Source of the DNA: Micromonospora lupini str. Lupac 08
Lineage (GTDB): Bacteria > Actinomycetota > Actinomycetes > Mycobacteriales > Micromonosporaceae
Assembly: GCF_000297395.2 (NCBI RefSeq)
Contig: NZ_HF570108.1
Location: forward strand, 6,686,255 to 6,750,254
DNA: 64,000 nucleotides
Direction: 5' to 3'
Below are positions 24,303 through 32,575 of this stretch, piece by piece (positions within the stretch are counted from its first letter, which is position 1; each line of letters starts with the position of its first letter). The translations under genes were made by a program, and so were the position numbers. A model generated the notes under the pieces. The model was not told the origin of the DNA. It ran no database searches and was given only the letters and a program-made list of their open reading frames with translations.

Positions 24303-24833
24303 TCAGGCGGGGTCGGGGGCGGGGCCCGTGCCGGACGGCTCGAAGAGGTGGGCGAAGGCGGCCAGGTTCGCGGTCGACTCGCCGCGCTTGACCCGCCACT
24401 CGTACTCGCGCCGGATGGAGCTGCCGAAGCCGATCTCCAGCATGGTGTCGAAGGACTCGTCGGAGTAGGTAAGCACCGAACCGAGCAGCCGGTCCAGCTC
24501 GTCGGCGTCCACACCGGCCGGGTTGACCCGCCCGGTCAGGTACACGTCGCCGACCGCGTCGGTGGAGAAGGAGACCCCGTACATCCGGGCGTTGCGTTGC
24601 AGCAGCCAGGCCCACAGCTCCTCGCGCCGCTCGTCGGGCTGGCGCATGACGAACGCCTCGATCCGCAGCGCGTGCTCGCCGACGATCAGGTTGCAGATCG
24701 TCTTGAGCTTGTGGGTGCCCGGCAGGGTGACCGCGTACGAGCCGGGCCCGGTGGACTCCCAGGCCAGGTCACGTTCGGCACAGACCGACTCGATCAGGGT
24801 CGCAAGATCGCTCTTCGGGCTCACCGGACCCAC
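24303..24833 (-). CDS. YbjN domain-containing protein
   Basis: A 176-residue protein of the YbjN/DUF1790-like family, with KTICNLIVGEHALRIEAFV, RNARMYGVSFSTDAVGDVYL and LDRLLGSVLTYSDESFDTML. These are small cytoplasmic, often chaperone-like proteins of poorly defined role. In mycobacteria the counterpart (Rv0487) is likewise immediately next to mshA, and here it lies 125 bp downstream of mshA on the same strand. The ATG at 24833 gives the full domain. No catalytic motif is visible. Confidence 0.88.
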   Translation of the reverse strand: MGPVSPKSDLATLIESVCAERDLAWESTGPGSYAVTLPGTHKLKTICNLIVGEHALRIEAFVMRQPDERREELWAWLLQRNARMYGVSFSTDAVGDVYLTGRVNPAGVDADELDRLLGSVLTYSDESFDTMLEIGFGSSIRREYEWRVKRGESTANLAAFAHLFEPSGTGPAPDPA

Positions 24834-24875
24834 TCTACGACCGCCCCGGCCCGCGCACCGGATGACGACCGCCGC

Positions 24876-24946
24876 GCGGTCACCACCGGCACCACCGCCG
24901 GGCGGTCACCCACCGGCACGGCCCGGGCGCGGTCACCCACCGGCAC
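24876..24946. repeat. three direct repeats after mshA
   Basis: GCGGTCACC(C)ACCGGCAC occurs three times starting at 24876, 24902 and 24929, a 26-27 bp period, in the gap between mshA and YbjN. Only three units without distinct spacers, so a short minisatellite rather than CRISPR. Confidence 0.7.
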
Positions 24947-24958
24947 GACCGGCGGGCG

Positions 24959-26323
24959 TCACCAGGAGCAGGAGAGGGCGGGGCCTCCGGCCAGGTCGGC
25001 AGCGAGGCGGGCCCGGCGCGCGGCGATCGCCTCGCCGTAGACGTCGAGCAGGTCCGCGACGGTGCGATCCCAGGAGAAGTGTCGGGCGTGCTGCGCGGCG
25101 CCGCGGGACAACCTGGCCCGCAGGGCACGGTCCGGCAACAGGCGGCCCAGGGCGCGGGCCCAGTCGACCGGGTCGTGCCCGTCGATGAGCACCCCGCTGC
25201 CCTGGTCCCGGACGGCGGTGACCAGGCCGCCGACGGCGGCGGCCAGCACCGGCGTACCGCAGGCCTGGGCCTCCAGGGCGACGAGCCCGAAGGATTCGTT
25301 GTGCGACGGCACCGCGACCAGGTCGGCCGCCCGGTACAGGGCCGGCAGGTCGTCGCCGGTACGCGGCGGCAGGAAACGGACCCGGTCGGCGACCCCGAGC
25401 GTCGCGGCCAGCTCGATCAGGGCTGTCGGCCGGTCCAGCCCACTGCCGCTGGGCCCGCCGCAGATCACCACGGTCACCTCGTCGGCGAGGGCCGGATCAC
25501 GCTCGCGCAGGGCGGCGATCGCACGGATGAGCACGTCCGGCGCCTTGAGTGGTTGGATCCGACCGACGAAGGCCACCACGTACCCGTCGACCGGCAGGCC
25601 CAGCCGGCGGCGGGCGGCACGGGCGGCCACGAACCGGTCGCCCGGCGCGGGCCGGAACCGGGCCAGGTCGACGCCCGGCTGCACGACGGAGACCTGGTCG
25701 GGGTCGGCGTCGTACCGCTCGACGAGGTCGCGGGCCTCCACCCGGGTGTTGGCGACCAGCCGGTCGGCCTCGGCGACGACCTGCTCCTCGCCGATCACCC
25801 GGGCCTTGGGTTCCGGCCGGTCGTCGGCGGCGAGCTGGGCGTTCTTGACCTTCGCCAGGGTGTGCGCGGTGTGCACCAGCGGCACTCCCCAGCGCTCCTT
25901 GGCCAGCCAGCCGACCTGGCCCGACAGCCAGTAGTGGGAGTGGATGAGGTCGTAGTGCCCGGGTGGGCGGGACGCCTCGGCGCGCAGCACCCCGGCGGTG
26001 AAGGCGCAGAGCTGGCCGGGCAGCTCCTCCTTGGTCAGCCCTTCCAGCGGGCCGGAGGTGATGTGCCGGACCTGCACGCCGGGGGCCATCTCGACCACCG
26101 GGGGGAGGTCACCCGAGGTGGCCCGGGTGAAGATCTCCACCTCGACGTCGGCCTCGGCGAGCCGCCGGGCGACCTCCAGGATGTAGACGTTCATCCCGCC
26201 GGCGTCGCCGGTGCCGGGTTGGTGCAGCGGGGAGGTGTGCACCGACAGGGTGGCGATGCGGCGTGGCCGGGGCCACGGTCGGGCACCTCGCTGACGACCG
26301 ACGCCGGTGTGCAGTTCCGCCAC
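24959..26323 (-). CDS. mshA: D-inositol-3-phosphate glycosyltransferase MshA (mycothiol biosynthesis)
   Basis: A GT-B family 4 glycosyltransferase that joins GlcNAc from UDP-GlcNAc to 1L-myo-inositol-1-phosphate, the first step of mycothiol synthesis. Signature segments are SVHTSPLHQPGTGDAGGMNV (Asn/Thr contacts to inositol phosphate), LIHSHYWLSGQVGWL, FVGRIQPLKAPDVLIRA, and the nucleotide-sugar EX7E motif in ESFGLVALEAQACGTP. GTG 26323 (VAELHTGVG) is chosen because GAAGGAG lies 5 nt upstream; a TTG at 26380 would add 19 unconvincing residues. About 454 residues, normal for the family. YbjN follows, as in mycobacteria. Confidence 0.95.
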   Translation of the reverse strand: MAELHTGVGRQRGARPWPRPRRIATLSVHTSPLHQPGTGDAGGMNVYILEVARRLAEADVEVEIFTRATSGDLPPVVEMAPGVQVRHITSGPLEGLTKEELPGQLCAFTAGVLRAEASRPPGHYDLIHSHYWLSGQVGWLAKERWGVPLVHTAHTLAKVKNAQLAADDRPEPKARVIGEEQVVAEADRLVANTRVEARDLVERYDADPDQVSVVQPGVDLARFRPAPGDRFVAARAARRRLGLPVDGYVVAFVGRIQPLKAPDVLIRAIAALRERDPALADEVTVVICGGPSGSGLDRPTALIELAATLGVADRVRFLPPRTGDDLPALYRAADLVAVPSHNESFGLVALEAQACGTPVLAAAVGGLVTAVRDQGSGVLIDGHDPVDWARALGRLLPDRALRARLSRGAAQHARHFSWDRTVADLLDVYGEAIAARRARLAADLAGGPALSCSW

Positions 26324-26530
26324 GTCCGCTCCTTCAGTCACGGTTAATGCCGTCTCGCACGACCGGCGCTTCTCGCTCAACCTGTACGCCGGGTGTCATC
26401 TTCCCCATCGGGCAACGGAAATGCCTCGGCGCGGCCGGCCGGGGTGACGGACCTCATCAACAGTCGGCCCTCGGCGGCGAAGCTTGCGCCCGATCGGAAG
26501 GCTCCGGACGGCCGGGGCGACAATGGCGCA

Positions 26531-27295
26531 ATGACCTCTGTCGCCATCGTCACCGGAGCGTCCAGCGGGATCGGGGCGGCCACCGCCCGCCGGCTGGCCG
26601 CCGAGGGTTTCCACGTGCTCGCCGCCGCCCGCCGCGAAGACCGTCTCGCCGAACTGGTCGCCGAGATCACCGCCGCAGGTGGGCAGGCCACAGCGGTGAC
26701 CTGCGACGTCACCTCGGACGAGTCGGTGGCGGGGCTCGCCGAGGCCGCCGCGCGGGCACCCGGGCCGGTCACCCTCCTGGTCAACAACGCCGGCGGGGCA
26801 CGAGGGCTGGACCCGGTGGAGTCCGGCTCGGTCGCCGACTGGCAGTGGATGTACGACGTCAACGTGCTCGGCACGCTGCGGGTCACCCAGGCGCTGCTGC
26901 CGGCGCTGGAGGCCTCCGGTTCCGGCACCGTCGTGGTGGTCTCCTCCACCGCCGGCCTGACCGTGTACGAGGGCGGGGGCGGCTACACCGCCGCGAAGCA
27001 CGCGCAGACGGCAATCGCCGGCACGCTCCGCCTGGAGCTGTGCGGCCGGCCGCTGCGGGTCATCGAGATCGACCCCGGGATGGTGAAGACCGACGAGTTC
27101 GGGCTGGTCCGCTTCGAGGGCGACGCCGAGCGCGCGGCCGCCGTCTACGCCGGGGTGCCGGGGCCGCTCGTCGCCGAGGACGTGGCCGACTGCATCGCCT
27201 GGTGCGCCACCCGTCCCGAGCACGTCAACATCGACCGGCTCGTCGTCCGCCCACGGGCGCAGGCGGCGCAGCACAAGGTGCACCGGGTCTCCTGA
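26531..27295 (+). CDS. short-chain dehydrogenase/reductase
   Basis: A 254-residue classical SDR: cofactor motif TGASSGIG (residues 9-16), LLVNNAGG, catalytic Ser in VVVSSTAG and YTAAK (YxxxK), then EIDPGMVKTDEF. ATG 26531 gives the standard N-terminus MTSVAIVTGASSGIG; longer in-frame starts add non-SDR sequence. It is the counterpart of the SDR near mshA in mycobacteria (Rv0484c). NADP preference is suggested by AARREDR after beta-2. The substrate is unknown. It is divergent from mshA with a 207-bp shared promoter region. Confidence 0.9.
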   Translation: MTSVAIVTGASSGIGAATARRLAAEGFHVLAAARREDRLAELVAEITAAGGQATAVTCDVTSDESVAGLAEAAARAPGPVTLLVNNAGGARGLDPVESGSVADWQWMYDVNVLGTLRVTQALLPALEASGSGTVVVVSSTAGLTVYEGGGGYTAAKHAQTAIAGTLRLELCGRPLRVIEIDPGMVKTDEFGLVRFEGDAERAAAVYAGVPGPLVAEDVADCIAWCATRPEHVNIDRLVVRPRAQAAQHKVHRVS

Positions 27296-27311
27296 GTCGG
27301 GGACAGGACCC

Positions 27312-28100
27312 ATGAGCGGGGCTCCACGACGCCGGCCGCTCGGCGTGGTCACTCGGGGCACGACCAACCCGAACCGGCTGCGCCGGGTGGACAACTGGAT
27401 CGTCGCGACCTGCGCCGACCGGCTGCGGGCGGCGGCCGATCCGCTGGTGGTGGACCTCGGGTACGGCGCCACGCCGGTGACCGCCGTGGAGTTGCGGGCC
27501 CGGCTGGCCGCCGGGGTCCGTCGGGACGTACGCCTGGTCGGGCTGGAGATCGACCCGGCGCGGGTGGCCGCCGCGACGCCGGCCGCCGATCCGCCCGGCC
27601 TGACCTTCGCCCGGGGTGGCTTCGAGCTGGCCGGGCTCCGGCCGGTGCTGGTCCGCGCGTTCAACGTCCTGCGGCAGTACGACGAGAGCGAGGTGCCCGA
27701 CGCCTGGCGCACCATGACCGCCGCGCTCGCCCCGGGTGGGGCCCTCGTCGAGGGCACCTGCGACGAGCTGGGCCGGCTGGCGAGCTGGCTGCTTGTCGAC
27801 GCGGACGGCCCACGGACGCTGACCCTGGCCGCGAAGCTCACCACGCTGGGCAGCCCCGCCGAGTTGGCCGAGCGGCTGCCGAAGGCGCTGATCCACCGCA
27901 ACGTCCCGGGCGAGGCGGTGCACGACCTGATCCGGGCCCTGGACGACGCCTGGCAGGCAGCGGCCCCCTACGCCACCTTCGGCCCTCGCCAGCGTTGGCT
28001 ACGGGCCGTGGGCAGGCTCAGAGACGACGGCTGGCCCGTACGTGACGGCCCGCACCGCTGGCGGCACGGCGAGCTGACCCTCTCCTGGCCCCTGCCCTGA
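27312..28100 (+). CDS. class I SAM-dependent methyltransferase-like protein
   Basis: A 262-residue protein with a Rossmann-like methyltransferase core: LVVDLGYGATPVTAVELRAR (motif I region), LVGLEIDPARVAAA (acidic end of beta-2, ribose binding), FNVLRQYDESEVPDAWRTMT and APGGALVEGTCDELG. The glycine-rich loop is DLGYGATP rather than the standard GxGxG. It begins 16 bp after the SDR stop, so the two are likely co-transcribed. The target of methylation is unknown, and loss of activity cannot be excluded. Confidence 0.8.
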   Translation: MSGAPRRRPLGVVTRGTTNPNRLRRVDNWIVATCADRLRAAADPLVVDLGYGATPVTAVELRARLAAGVRRDVRLVGLEIDPARVAAATPAADPPGLTFARGGFELAGLRPVLVRAFNVLRQYDESEVPDAWRTMTAALAPGGALVEGTCDELGRLASWLLVDADGPRTLTLAAKLTTLGSPAELAERLPKALIHRNVPGEAVHDLIRALDDAWQAAAPYATFGPRQRWLRAVGRLRDDGWPVRDGPHRWRHGELTLSWPLP

Positions 28101-28112
28101 CGTGCGGTGGGT

Positions 28113-29195
28113 TCAGAGGGCGCAGTTGATCAGGACGGGCTCGGGGTGCAGGGTCACGCCGAGGCGGGCGTGCACGGTGTCACGGATGGTGCCGGCGAGG
28201 GTGAGCAGGTCGCTGGTGCTCGCCGTGCCGCTGCGGTTGGTGAGGGCGAGGGTGTGCTTGCTGGAGATGGCCACACCGTCCGGGCCGGGGTGCCCCTTGG
28301 CGAAGCCGGCCCGGTCGATGAGCCAGGCCGCGCTCACCTTGACCAGGCCGTCCGCCCCGGGCCAGGAAGGGGGCTCGCCCAGGTCGGCGGCGCGCTCCCG
28401 GAGCAGCTCGTACGTCGCCCGGTCGAGCACCGGGTTGGTGAAGAAGGAGCCGACCGAGCGGGTGTCCGGGTCGGCGGCGTCGAGCACCATGCCCTTGCCG
28501 GCGCGCAGCCGCAGCACCGTCGCCCGCGCGTCGTCCAGCGGCACCCGCTCGCCCACCTCGACACCGAGCGCCCGGGCCAGCTCGGCGTAGCGCACCGGGC
28601 CGGACAGCGGCGAGCGGGTGAGCCGGAAGTCGACCGAGAGCACGACCCAGCGGTCCTGGTACTTGAAGATGCTGCCCCGGTAGGCGAAGCCACACTCTGC
28701 CGCGGGGATGGTCCGACGGGTGCCGTCGAGCCGGTCGTACACCTCGACGCCGGTGATCGTCTCGGCGACCTCCTGGCCGTACGCGCCGACGTTCTGGATC
28801 GGGGTGGCGCCCGTCGAGCCGGGGATGCCGGAGAGGCACTCCAGGCCGGCCCAGCCGTTGCCGATCGTCGTGGCGACCAGGTCGTCCCACGGCTCGCCTG
28901 CCTCGACGCGTACGGTGACCGACTCGGCGTCCTCGGAGAGGACCCGTAGGCCACGGGAGCGCACCAGCACGACCGTGCCGGGGAAGCCGGCGTCGCCGAT
29001 CACCACGTTGCTGCCGCCGGCCAGGACCAGGATCGGCCCGTCGGTGGCCTGGACCGCCCGGATGATCTCGTCGGCGCTCGTCGCGGCCACGATCCGCCCG
29101 GCCGGCCCGCCCATCCGTAGCGTGGTGTAGCCGGCCAGTGGACCGGGGATGGCACGATCGGCTTCGGTTGTCGGCTGGGCGTAGGCGTCTGACAC
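28113..29195 (-). CDS. murB: UDP-N-acetylenolpyruvoylglucosamine reductase MurB
   Basis: A 360-residue FAD enzyme completing UDP-N-acetylmuramate synthesis for peptidoglycan. Seen are the FAD-binding loop LAGGSNVVIGDAGFPGTV, GLECLSGIPGSTGATPIQNV, GAYGQEV, FAYRGSIFKYQDRW, and the catalytic Ser region VGSFFTNPVL. The C-terminus PEPVLINCAL has a Glu equivalent in the usual LxPEV motif. GTG 29195 (VSDAYAQ) is preceded by AAGG 8 nt upstream; the frame stays open much further upstream but without MurB homology. murB also lies in this neighbourhood in M. tuberculosis (Rv0482). Confidence 0.95.
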   Translation of the reverse strand: MSDAYAQPTTEADRAIPGPLAGYTTLRMGGPAGRIVAATSADEIIRAVQATDGPILVLAGGSNVVIGDAGFPGTVVLVRSRGLRVLSEDAESVTVRVEAGEPWDDLVATTIGNGWAGLECLSGIPGSTGATPIQNVGAYGQEVAETITGVEVYDRLDGTRRTIPAAECGFAYRGSIFKYQDRWVVLSVDFRLTRSPLSGPVRYAELARALGVEVGERVPLDDARATVLRLRAGKGMVLDAADPDTRSVGSFFTNPVLDRATYELLRERAADLGEPPSWPGADGLVKVSAAWLIDRAGFAKGHPGPDGVAISSKHTLALTNRSGTASTSDLLTLAGTIRDTVHARLGVTLHPEPVLINCAL

Positions 29196-29264
29196 GTCTT
29201 TCACCTTAGGCTGATGGGCAGCCGTGGCACCTACTGGTGGCCCGGCACCCCCGGGAGGATGGCG

Positions 29265-30023
29265 ATGAGCAGACTGCAGGGCAGCAAGGATTTCTGGATT
29301 GGGGCGCTCCGGGCCGAGGGTCCGGCGTTCGCCGCGGCGGTCGCCGAGGCGCCGCCGGAGACACCCGTGCTGTCCTGTCCGGGCTGGACAGTCAATGATC
29401 TCACCCTGCACCTCGCGGGCCTGTACCACTGGGTTAATTCGTTCGCCGGGTCGGGGCAGACGGAGGCGCCGGCCCGCCGGGACCCGTCCGTAGCGCCGCC
29501 GGGCCTGACCGCGCTCCAGCTCTGGCAGCAGGAGTACGACCAGCTGATGACCCTCTTCGAGGGTCTCGACCCGGAGGCGCCGGCCTGGAACTGGGCACCG
29601 CAGCCGAAGAAGGCCGCCTTCTGGCCGCGCCGGATGGCGCACGAGACGGCGGTGCACCGCTGGGACGCCCAGCTCGCCATCGCCGCAGGTGAGCCGGTCG
29701 AGGCCAAGCTCGCCGCCGACGGGGTGAGCGAGGTGCTGGACACCTGGTTGCCGGCCGGTCGACGGCAGCGCAAGGGCGACTGGCACGGCGTGGTGCAGCT
29801 CGCCGCGACGGACGCGGATCAGGAGTGGTATCTGCGGCTGCGCGGCGAGGGGGTGGCGCTGCTGGACACGGCGACCATCTTCGACCACGACGATCACCAC
29901 GCCCGCGCGCAGGTCAGCGGCACCGCGAGCGATCTGCTGCTGGCGCTCTGGGGCCGGGTGAGCTTCGAGACTCTCGACGTCACGGGCGACCTCGCGCTGC
30001 TCGACGGCCTGCGTACCGGCTGA
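29265..30023 (+). CDS. maleylpyruvate isomerase-family mycothiol-dependent enzyme
   Basis: A protein of about 252 residues of the DinB/MDMPI superfamily, with the N-terminal metal-binding helix LSCPGWTVNDLTLHLAGLYHW, the second metal segment MAHETAVHRWDAQLA (HExxxHRxD) and a C-terminal SCP2-like half (LRLRGEGVALLDTATIF, ALWGRVSFETLDVTGDLALL). Such enzymes use mycothiol as thiol cofactor, which fits the nearby mshA. The reaction here is unknown; detoxification by thiol transfer is usual for the family. ATG 29265 has GGGAGG at proper distance; the ATGs at 29214 and 29259 are poorer. A strong hairpin follows the gene. Confidence 0.88.
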   Translation: MSRLQGSKDFWIGALRAEGPAFAAAVAEAPPETPVLSCPGWTVNDLTLHLAGLYHWVNSFAGSGQTEAPARRDPSVAPPGLTALQLWQQEYDQLMTLFEGLDPEAPAWNWAPQPKKAAFWPRRMAHETAVHRWDAQLAIAAGEPVEAKLAADGVSEVLDTWLPAGRRQRKGDWHGVVQLAATDADQEWYLRLRGEGVALLDTATIFDHDDHHARAQVSGTASDLLLALWGRVSFETLDVTGDLALLDGLRTG

Positions 30024-30037
30024 CCGACTGATCGGCT

Positions 30038-30079
30038 CGACGAGGGCGTCATCCCGACACCGGGGTGACGCCCTCGTCG
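30038..30079. terminator. terminator after the mycothiol-dependent enzyme gene
   Basis: CGACGAGGGCGTCA (30038-30051) and TGACGCCCTCGTCG (30066-30079) are exactly complementary, with further pairing toward a short loop. It insulates the following ceb promoter. Confidence 0.88.
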
Positions 30080-30098
30080 TGTGTCCGGTGACGGCCGG

Positions 30099-30117
30099 AG
30101 AGAGCGCTCTCTTGACA
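30099..30117 (+). promoter_or_regulatory. CebR-type operator 1 fused to a -35 box
   Basis: AGAGAGCGCTCTCT (30099-30112) is a perfect 14-bp palindrome of the LacI type. Its last base begins TTGACA (30112-30117), a consensus -35 hexamer, so bound repressor would block the promoter. CebR of Streptomyces recognises TGGGAGCGCTCCCA, which shares the GAGCGCTC core. Confidence 0.85.
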
Positions 30118-30145
30118 GCGCCGCATCGACGCACCACCCTGACGT

Positions 30146-30157
30146 GAGAGCGCTCTC
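30146..30157 (+). promoter_or_regulatory. CebR-type operator 2
   Basis: GAGAGCGCTCTC is a perfect 12-bp palindrome with the same core as operator 1, centred 46 bp downstream of it and 48 bp before the cebE start, around or just after the expected transcription start. Confidence 0.85.
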
Positions 30158-30204
30158 TTGGCCTTCTGCCACCACCTGACCACCTTGAGAGAGGTCCATA
30201 CCCG

Positions 30205-31512
30205 ATGGCTGTCCTTCCGCGCCGCCGCCTCGCCGCGGTGGCCCTCGCCGCCACGACCGCCCTGCTCGTCACCGCCGGCTGCGGCGGCGGTGACGACGCC
30301 GAGGCCGACGGGCCGGTCACGCTCACCGTCGACGTCTTCGGCCAGTTCGGCTACGACCAGCTCTACCAGGAGTACATGGCCGCGCACCCCGACGTGAAGA
30401 TCGTCGAGCGGGGCACCGGCAGCAACCTCGACGAGTACTCGCCGAAGCTGACCCAGTGGCTCGCCGCCGGCCGGGGCGCCGGTGACATCGTGGCCATCGA
30501 GGAGGGCCTGCTCGTCGAGTACAAGGCCAACCCCGGCAACTTCGTCAACCTGCTTGACCACGGCGCCGCCGACCTCAAGGGCAACTTCCTCGAATGGAAG
30601 TGGAACGCCGGCCTGACCGCCGACGGCAAGCAGCTCATCGGCCTCGGCACCGACGTCGGCGGCATCGCCATCTGCTACCGCAAGGACCTCTTCGAAAAGG
30701 CCGGTCTGCCCACCGAACGGGACGCGGTCTCGAAGCTCTGGCCGACCTGGCAGGACTACATCGCCACCGGCGAGAAGTTCGTCGCGGCCAGGACCGGGGC
30801 GTCCTTCCTCGACGCGGCCACCAACACGTTCAACACGATCCTGTTGCAGACCGCCGGCAACACCACCGGCTACAGCTACTACGACACCAACGGCAACGTC
30901 GTCGTCGACAGCAACCCGGCGGTACGGCAGGCCTGGGACACCACGATGGACATCATCGACTCGGGCCTCTCCGGCAAGTACGGCTCGTGGTCCGAGGAGT
31001 GGGTGTCCGCCTTCAAGCAGACGAAGTTCGCCACCATCGCCTGCCCGGCCTGGATGACCGGGGTCATCGAGGGCAACGCCGGCCCCGCCGCCAAGGGCAA
31101 GTGGGACATCGCCCGGGTGCCCGGCAGCGGCGGCAACTGGGGCGGGTCGCACCTCGCCGTGCCGAAGCAGAGCAAGCACCAGGCCCAGGCCATCGAACTC
31201 GCCAAGTTCCTGACCAGCGCGAAGGGCCAGATCGGCGCGTTCAAGGCCAAGGGGCCACTGCCCTCCTCGCCGCAGGCGCTCGACGACCCGGCCATCGCCG
31301 GCTCGACGAACGCGTACTTCTCCGGGGCGCCCGTCGGCGCGATCTTCGGCACCGGCGCGAAGAGCCTGAAGCCGGTCTACATGGGCCCCAAGAACCAGGC
31401 CGTCCGCACCGAGGTGGAGAACGCCGTGCGGACCGTGGAGCTGGGCCAGCGCAGCCCCGCACAGGGCTGGACGGACGCGGTGACCAACGCGAAGAAGGCC
31501 GCCGCCAAGTAG
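30205..31512 (+). CDS. cebE: cellobiose/cello-oligosaccharide ABC transporter substrate-binding lipoprotein CebE
   Basis: A 435-residue family 1 solute-binding protein. The signal peptide ends in the lipobox VTAGC (lipidated Cys26). The mature part begins VTLTVDVFGQFGYDQLYQEY and contains GTGSNLDEYSPKLTQWLAAG, VGGIAICYRKDLFEKAGLP and WGGSHLAVPKQSKHQAQAI, typical of CebE-type oligosaccharide binders. AGAGAGG precedes ATG by 10 nt. It heads the operon cebE-cebF-cebG-bglC-cebR under two palindromic operators. No ATPase gene is included; as in Streptomyces, a shared MsiK-type ATPase encoded elsewhere probably powers uptake. Confidence 0.92.
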   Translation: MAVLPRRRLAAVALAATTALLVTAGCGGGDDAEADGPVTLTVDVFGQFGYDQLYQEYMAAHPDVKIVERGTGSNLDEYSPKLTQWLAAGRGAGDIVAIEEGLLVEYKANPGNFVNLLDHGAADLKGNFLEWKWNAGLTADGKQLIGLGTDVGGIAICYRKDLFEKAGLPTERDAVSKLWPTWQDYIATGEKFVAARTGASFLDAATNTFNTILLQTAGNTTGYSYYDTNGNVVVDSNPAVRQAWDTTMDIIDSGLSGKYGSWSEEWVSAFKQTKFATIACPAWMTGVIEGNAGPAAKGKWDIARVPGSGGNWGGSHLAVPKQSKHQAQAIELAKFLTSAKGQIGAFKAKGPLPSSPQALDDPAIAGSTNAYFSGAPVGAIFGTGAKSLKPVYMGPKNQAVRTEVENAVRTVELGQRSPAQGWTDAVTNAKKAAAK

Positions 31513-31523
31513 CCCGAGCCAGC

Positions 31524-31561
31524 GTGCGGGCGGGTTCCACGAACCGGAATCCCGCCCGCAC
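31524..31561 (+). other. intercistronic hairpin between cebE and cebF
   Basis: GTGCGGGCGGG (31524-31534) pairs exactly with CCCGCCCGCAC (31551-31561) across 16 nt, 11 nt after the cebE stop. There is no U-tract. Hairpins after binding-protein genes commonly stabilise the upstream message or cause partial termination, giving more binding protein than permease. Confidence 0.75.
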
Positions 31562-31582
31562 GACGGAAAGGAGTCCCCGGGC

Positions 31583-32575
31583 ATGACCGTCCAGCTCGAC
31601 GCCCGTCCACCTGTCGCACCGGCACCCGGGCGCCAACGCCGATCGTCGGGTCGGCTCAGCCGGCTCGACACCCGCTACTCGCCGTACCTCTACATCGCCC
31701 CGTTCTTCCTGCTCTTCGCCGTGTTCGGGGTCTACCCGCTGGCGTACACCTTCTGGGTCTCGCTGCACGACTGGGACCTGCTCGGCACCGACCACCCGTT
31801 CGTCGGCGCGGAGAACTACACCCGGCTGCTCGCCGACGTCGACTTCTGGCACGCGCTTGTCAACACGCTGGGCATCTTCGTGATCTCCACAGTGCCGCAG
31901 CTGCTCGCCGCGCTGTGGTTGGCCAACCTGCTGAACCGGGGGCTGCGGGCGCGTACGGGCTGGCGGATGGCGGTGCTCGTCCCCAACGTCACCTCCACCG
32001 CCGCCGTGGCGATCGTCTTCGGGGTGCTCTTCGGCCGCGAGTTCGGCATGGTCAACTGGCTGCTCGACCTGGTCGGCATGGACGCGATCGAGTGGAAGTC
32101 CAACCGGTTCGCCTCCTGGGTGGCCATCTCCGCCATGGTCGACTGGCGGTGGACCGGCTACAACGCGCTGATCCTCCTGGCCGCGATGCAGGCCATCCCC
32201 CGCGACCTGTACGAGGCGGCGGCGATCGACGGCGCCAACCGGGCCCGGCAGTTCTGGTCGGTCACCGTGCCGCTGCTCAAACCGACGATCATCTTCTGCA
32301 CCATCATCGCCACCATCGGCGGGCTGCAACTCTTCACCGAGCCCCGGATGTTCCACTCCGGCACCAACCCGATCCGGGGCGGACCGCTGCGCGAGTCGCA
32401 GACCCTGACCATGTACATGTTCGAGAACGCCTTCGCGCCGCACTACAACTTCGGTTACGGGTCGGCGGTGGCGTGGCTGCTCTTCGCGCTCATCGCCCTC
32501 GTCGCGGCGGTAAACGTGCTGGTCCTGCGCCGCCTCGGCGGCGGGGCCGGCCCACGGAAGGGAGCCACCCGATGA
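31583..32575 (+). CDS. cebF: cellobiose ABC transporter permease CebF
   Basis: A 330-residue MalF-type permease with about six TM helices, an N-terminal cytoplasmic segment and TM1 YIAPFFLLFAVFGVYPLAYTFW. The EAA loop is YEAAAIDGANRARQFWSVTVPLL near residue 215, which contacts the ATPase. It pairs with CebG. The stop overlaps the cebG start by 4 bp (ATGA), giving translational coupling. AAAGGAG lies before ATG 31583. Confidence 0.92.
   Translation: MTVQLDARPPVAPAPGRQRRSSGRLSRLDTRYSPYLYIAPFFLLFAVFGVYPLAYTFWVSLHDWDLLGTDHPFVGAENYTRLLADVDFWHALVNTLGIFVISTVPQLLAALWLANLLNRGLRARTGWRMAVLVPNVTSTAAVAIVFGVLFGREFGMVNWLLDLVGMDAIEWKSNRFASWVAISAMVDWRWTGYNALILLAAMQAIPRDLYEAAAIDGANRARQFWSVTVPLLKPTIIFCTIIATIGGLQLFTEPRMFHSGTNPIRGGPLRESQTLTMYMFENAFAPHYNFGYGSAVAWLLFALIALVAAVNVLVLRRLGGGAGPRKGATR

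Noticed and set aside
29196..30326. 377-residue upstream extension of the MurB frame
   Set aside because: It runs antisense to the mycothiol-dependent enzyme gene and through a terminator; MurB homology begins after GTG 29195, which has its own AAGG motif.
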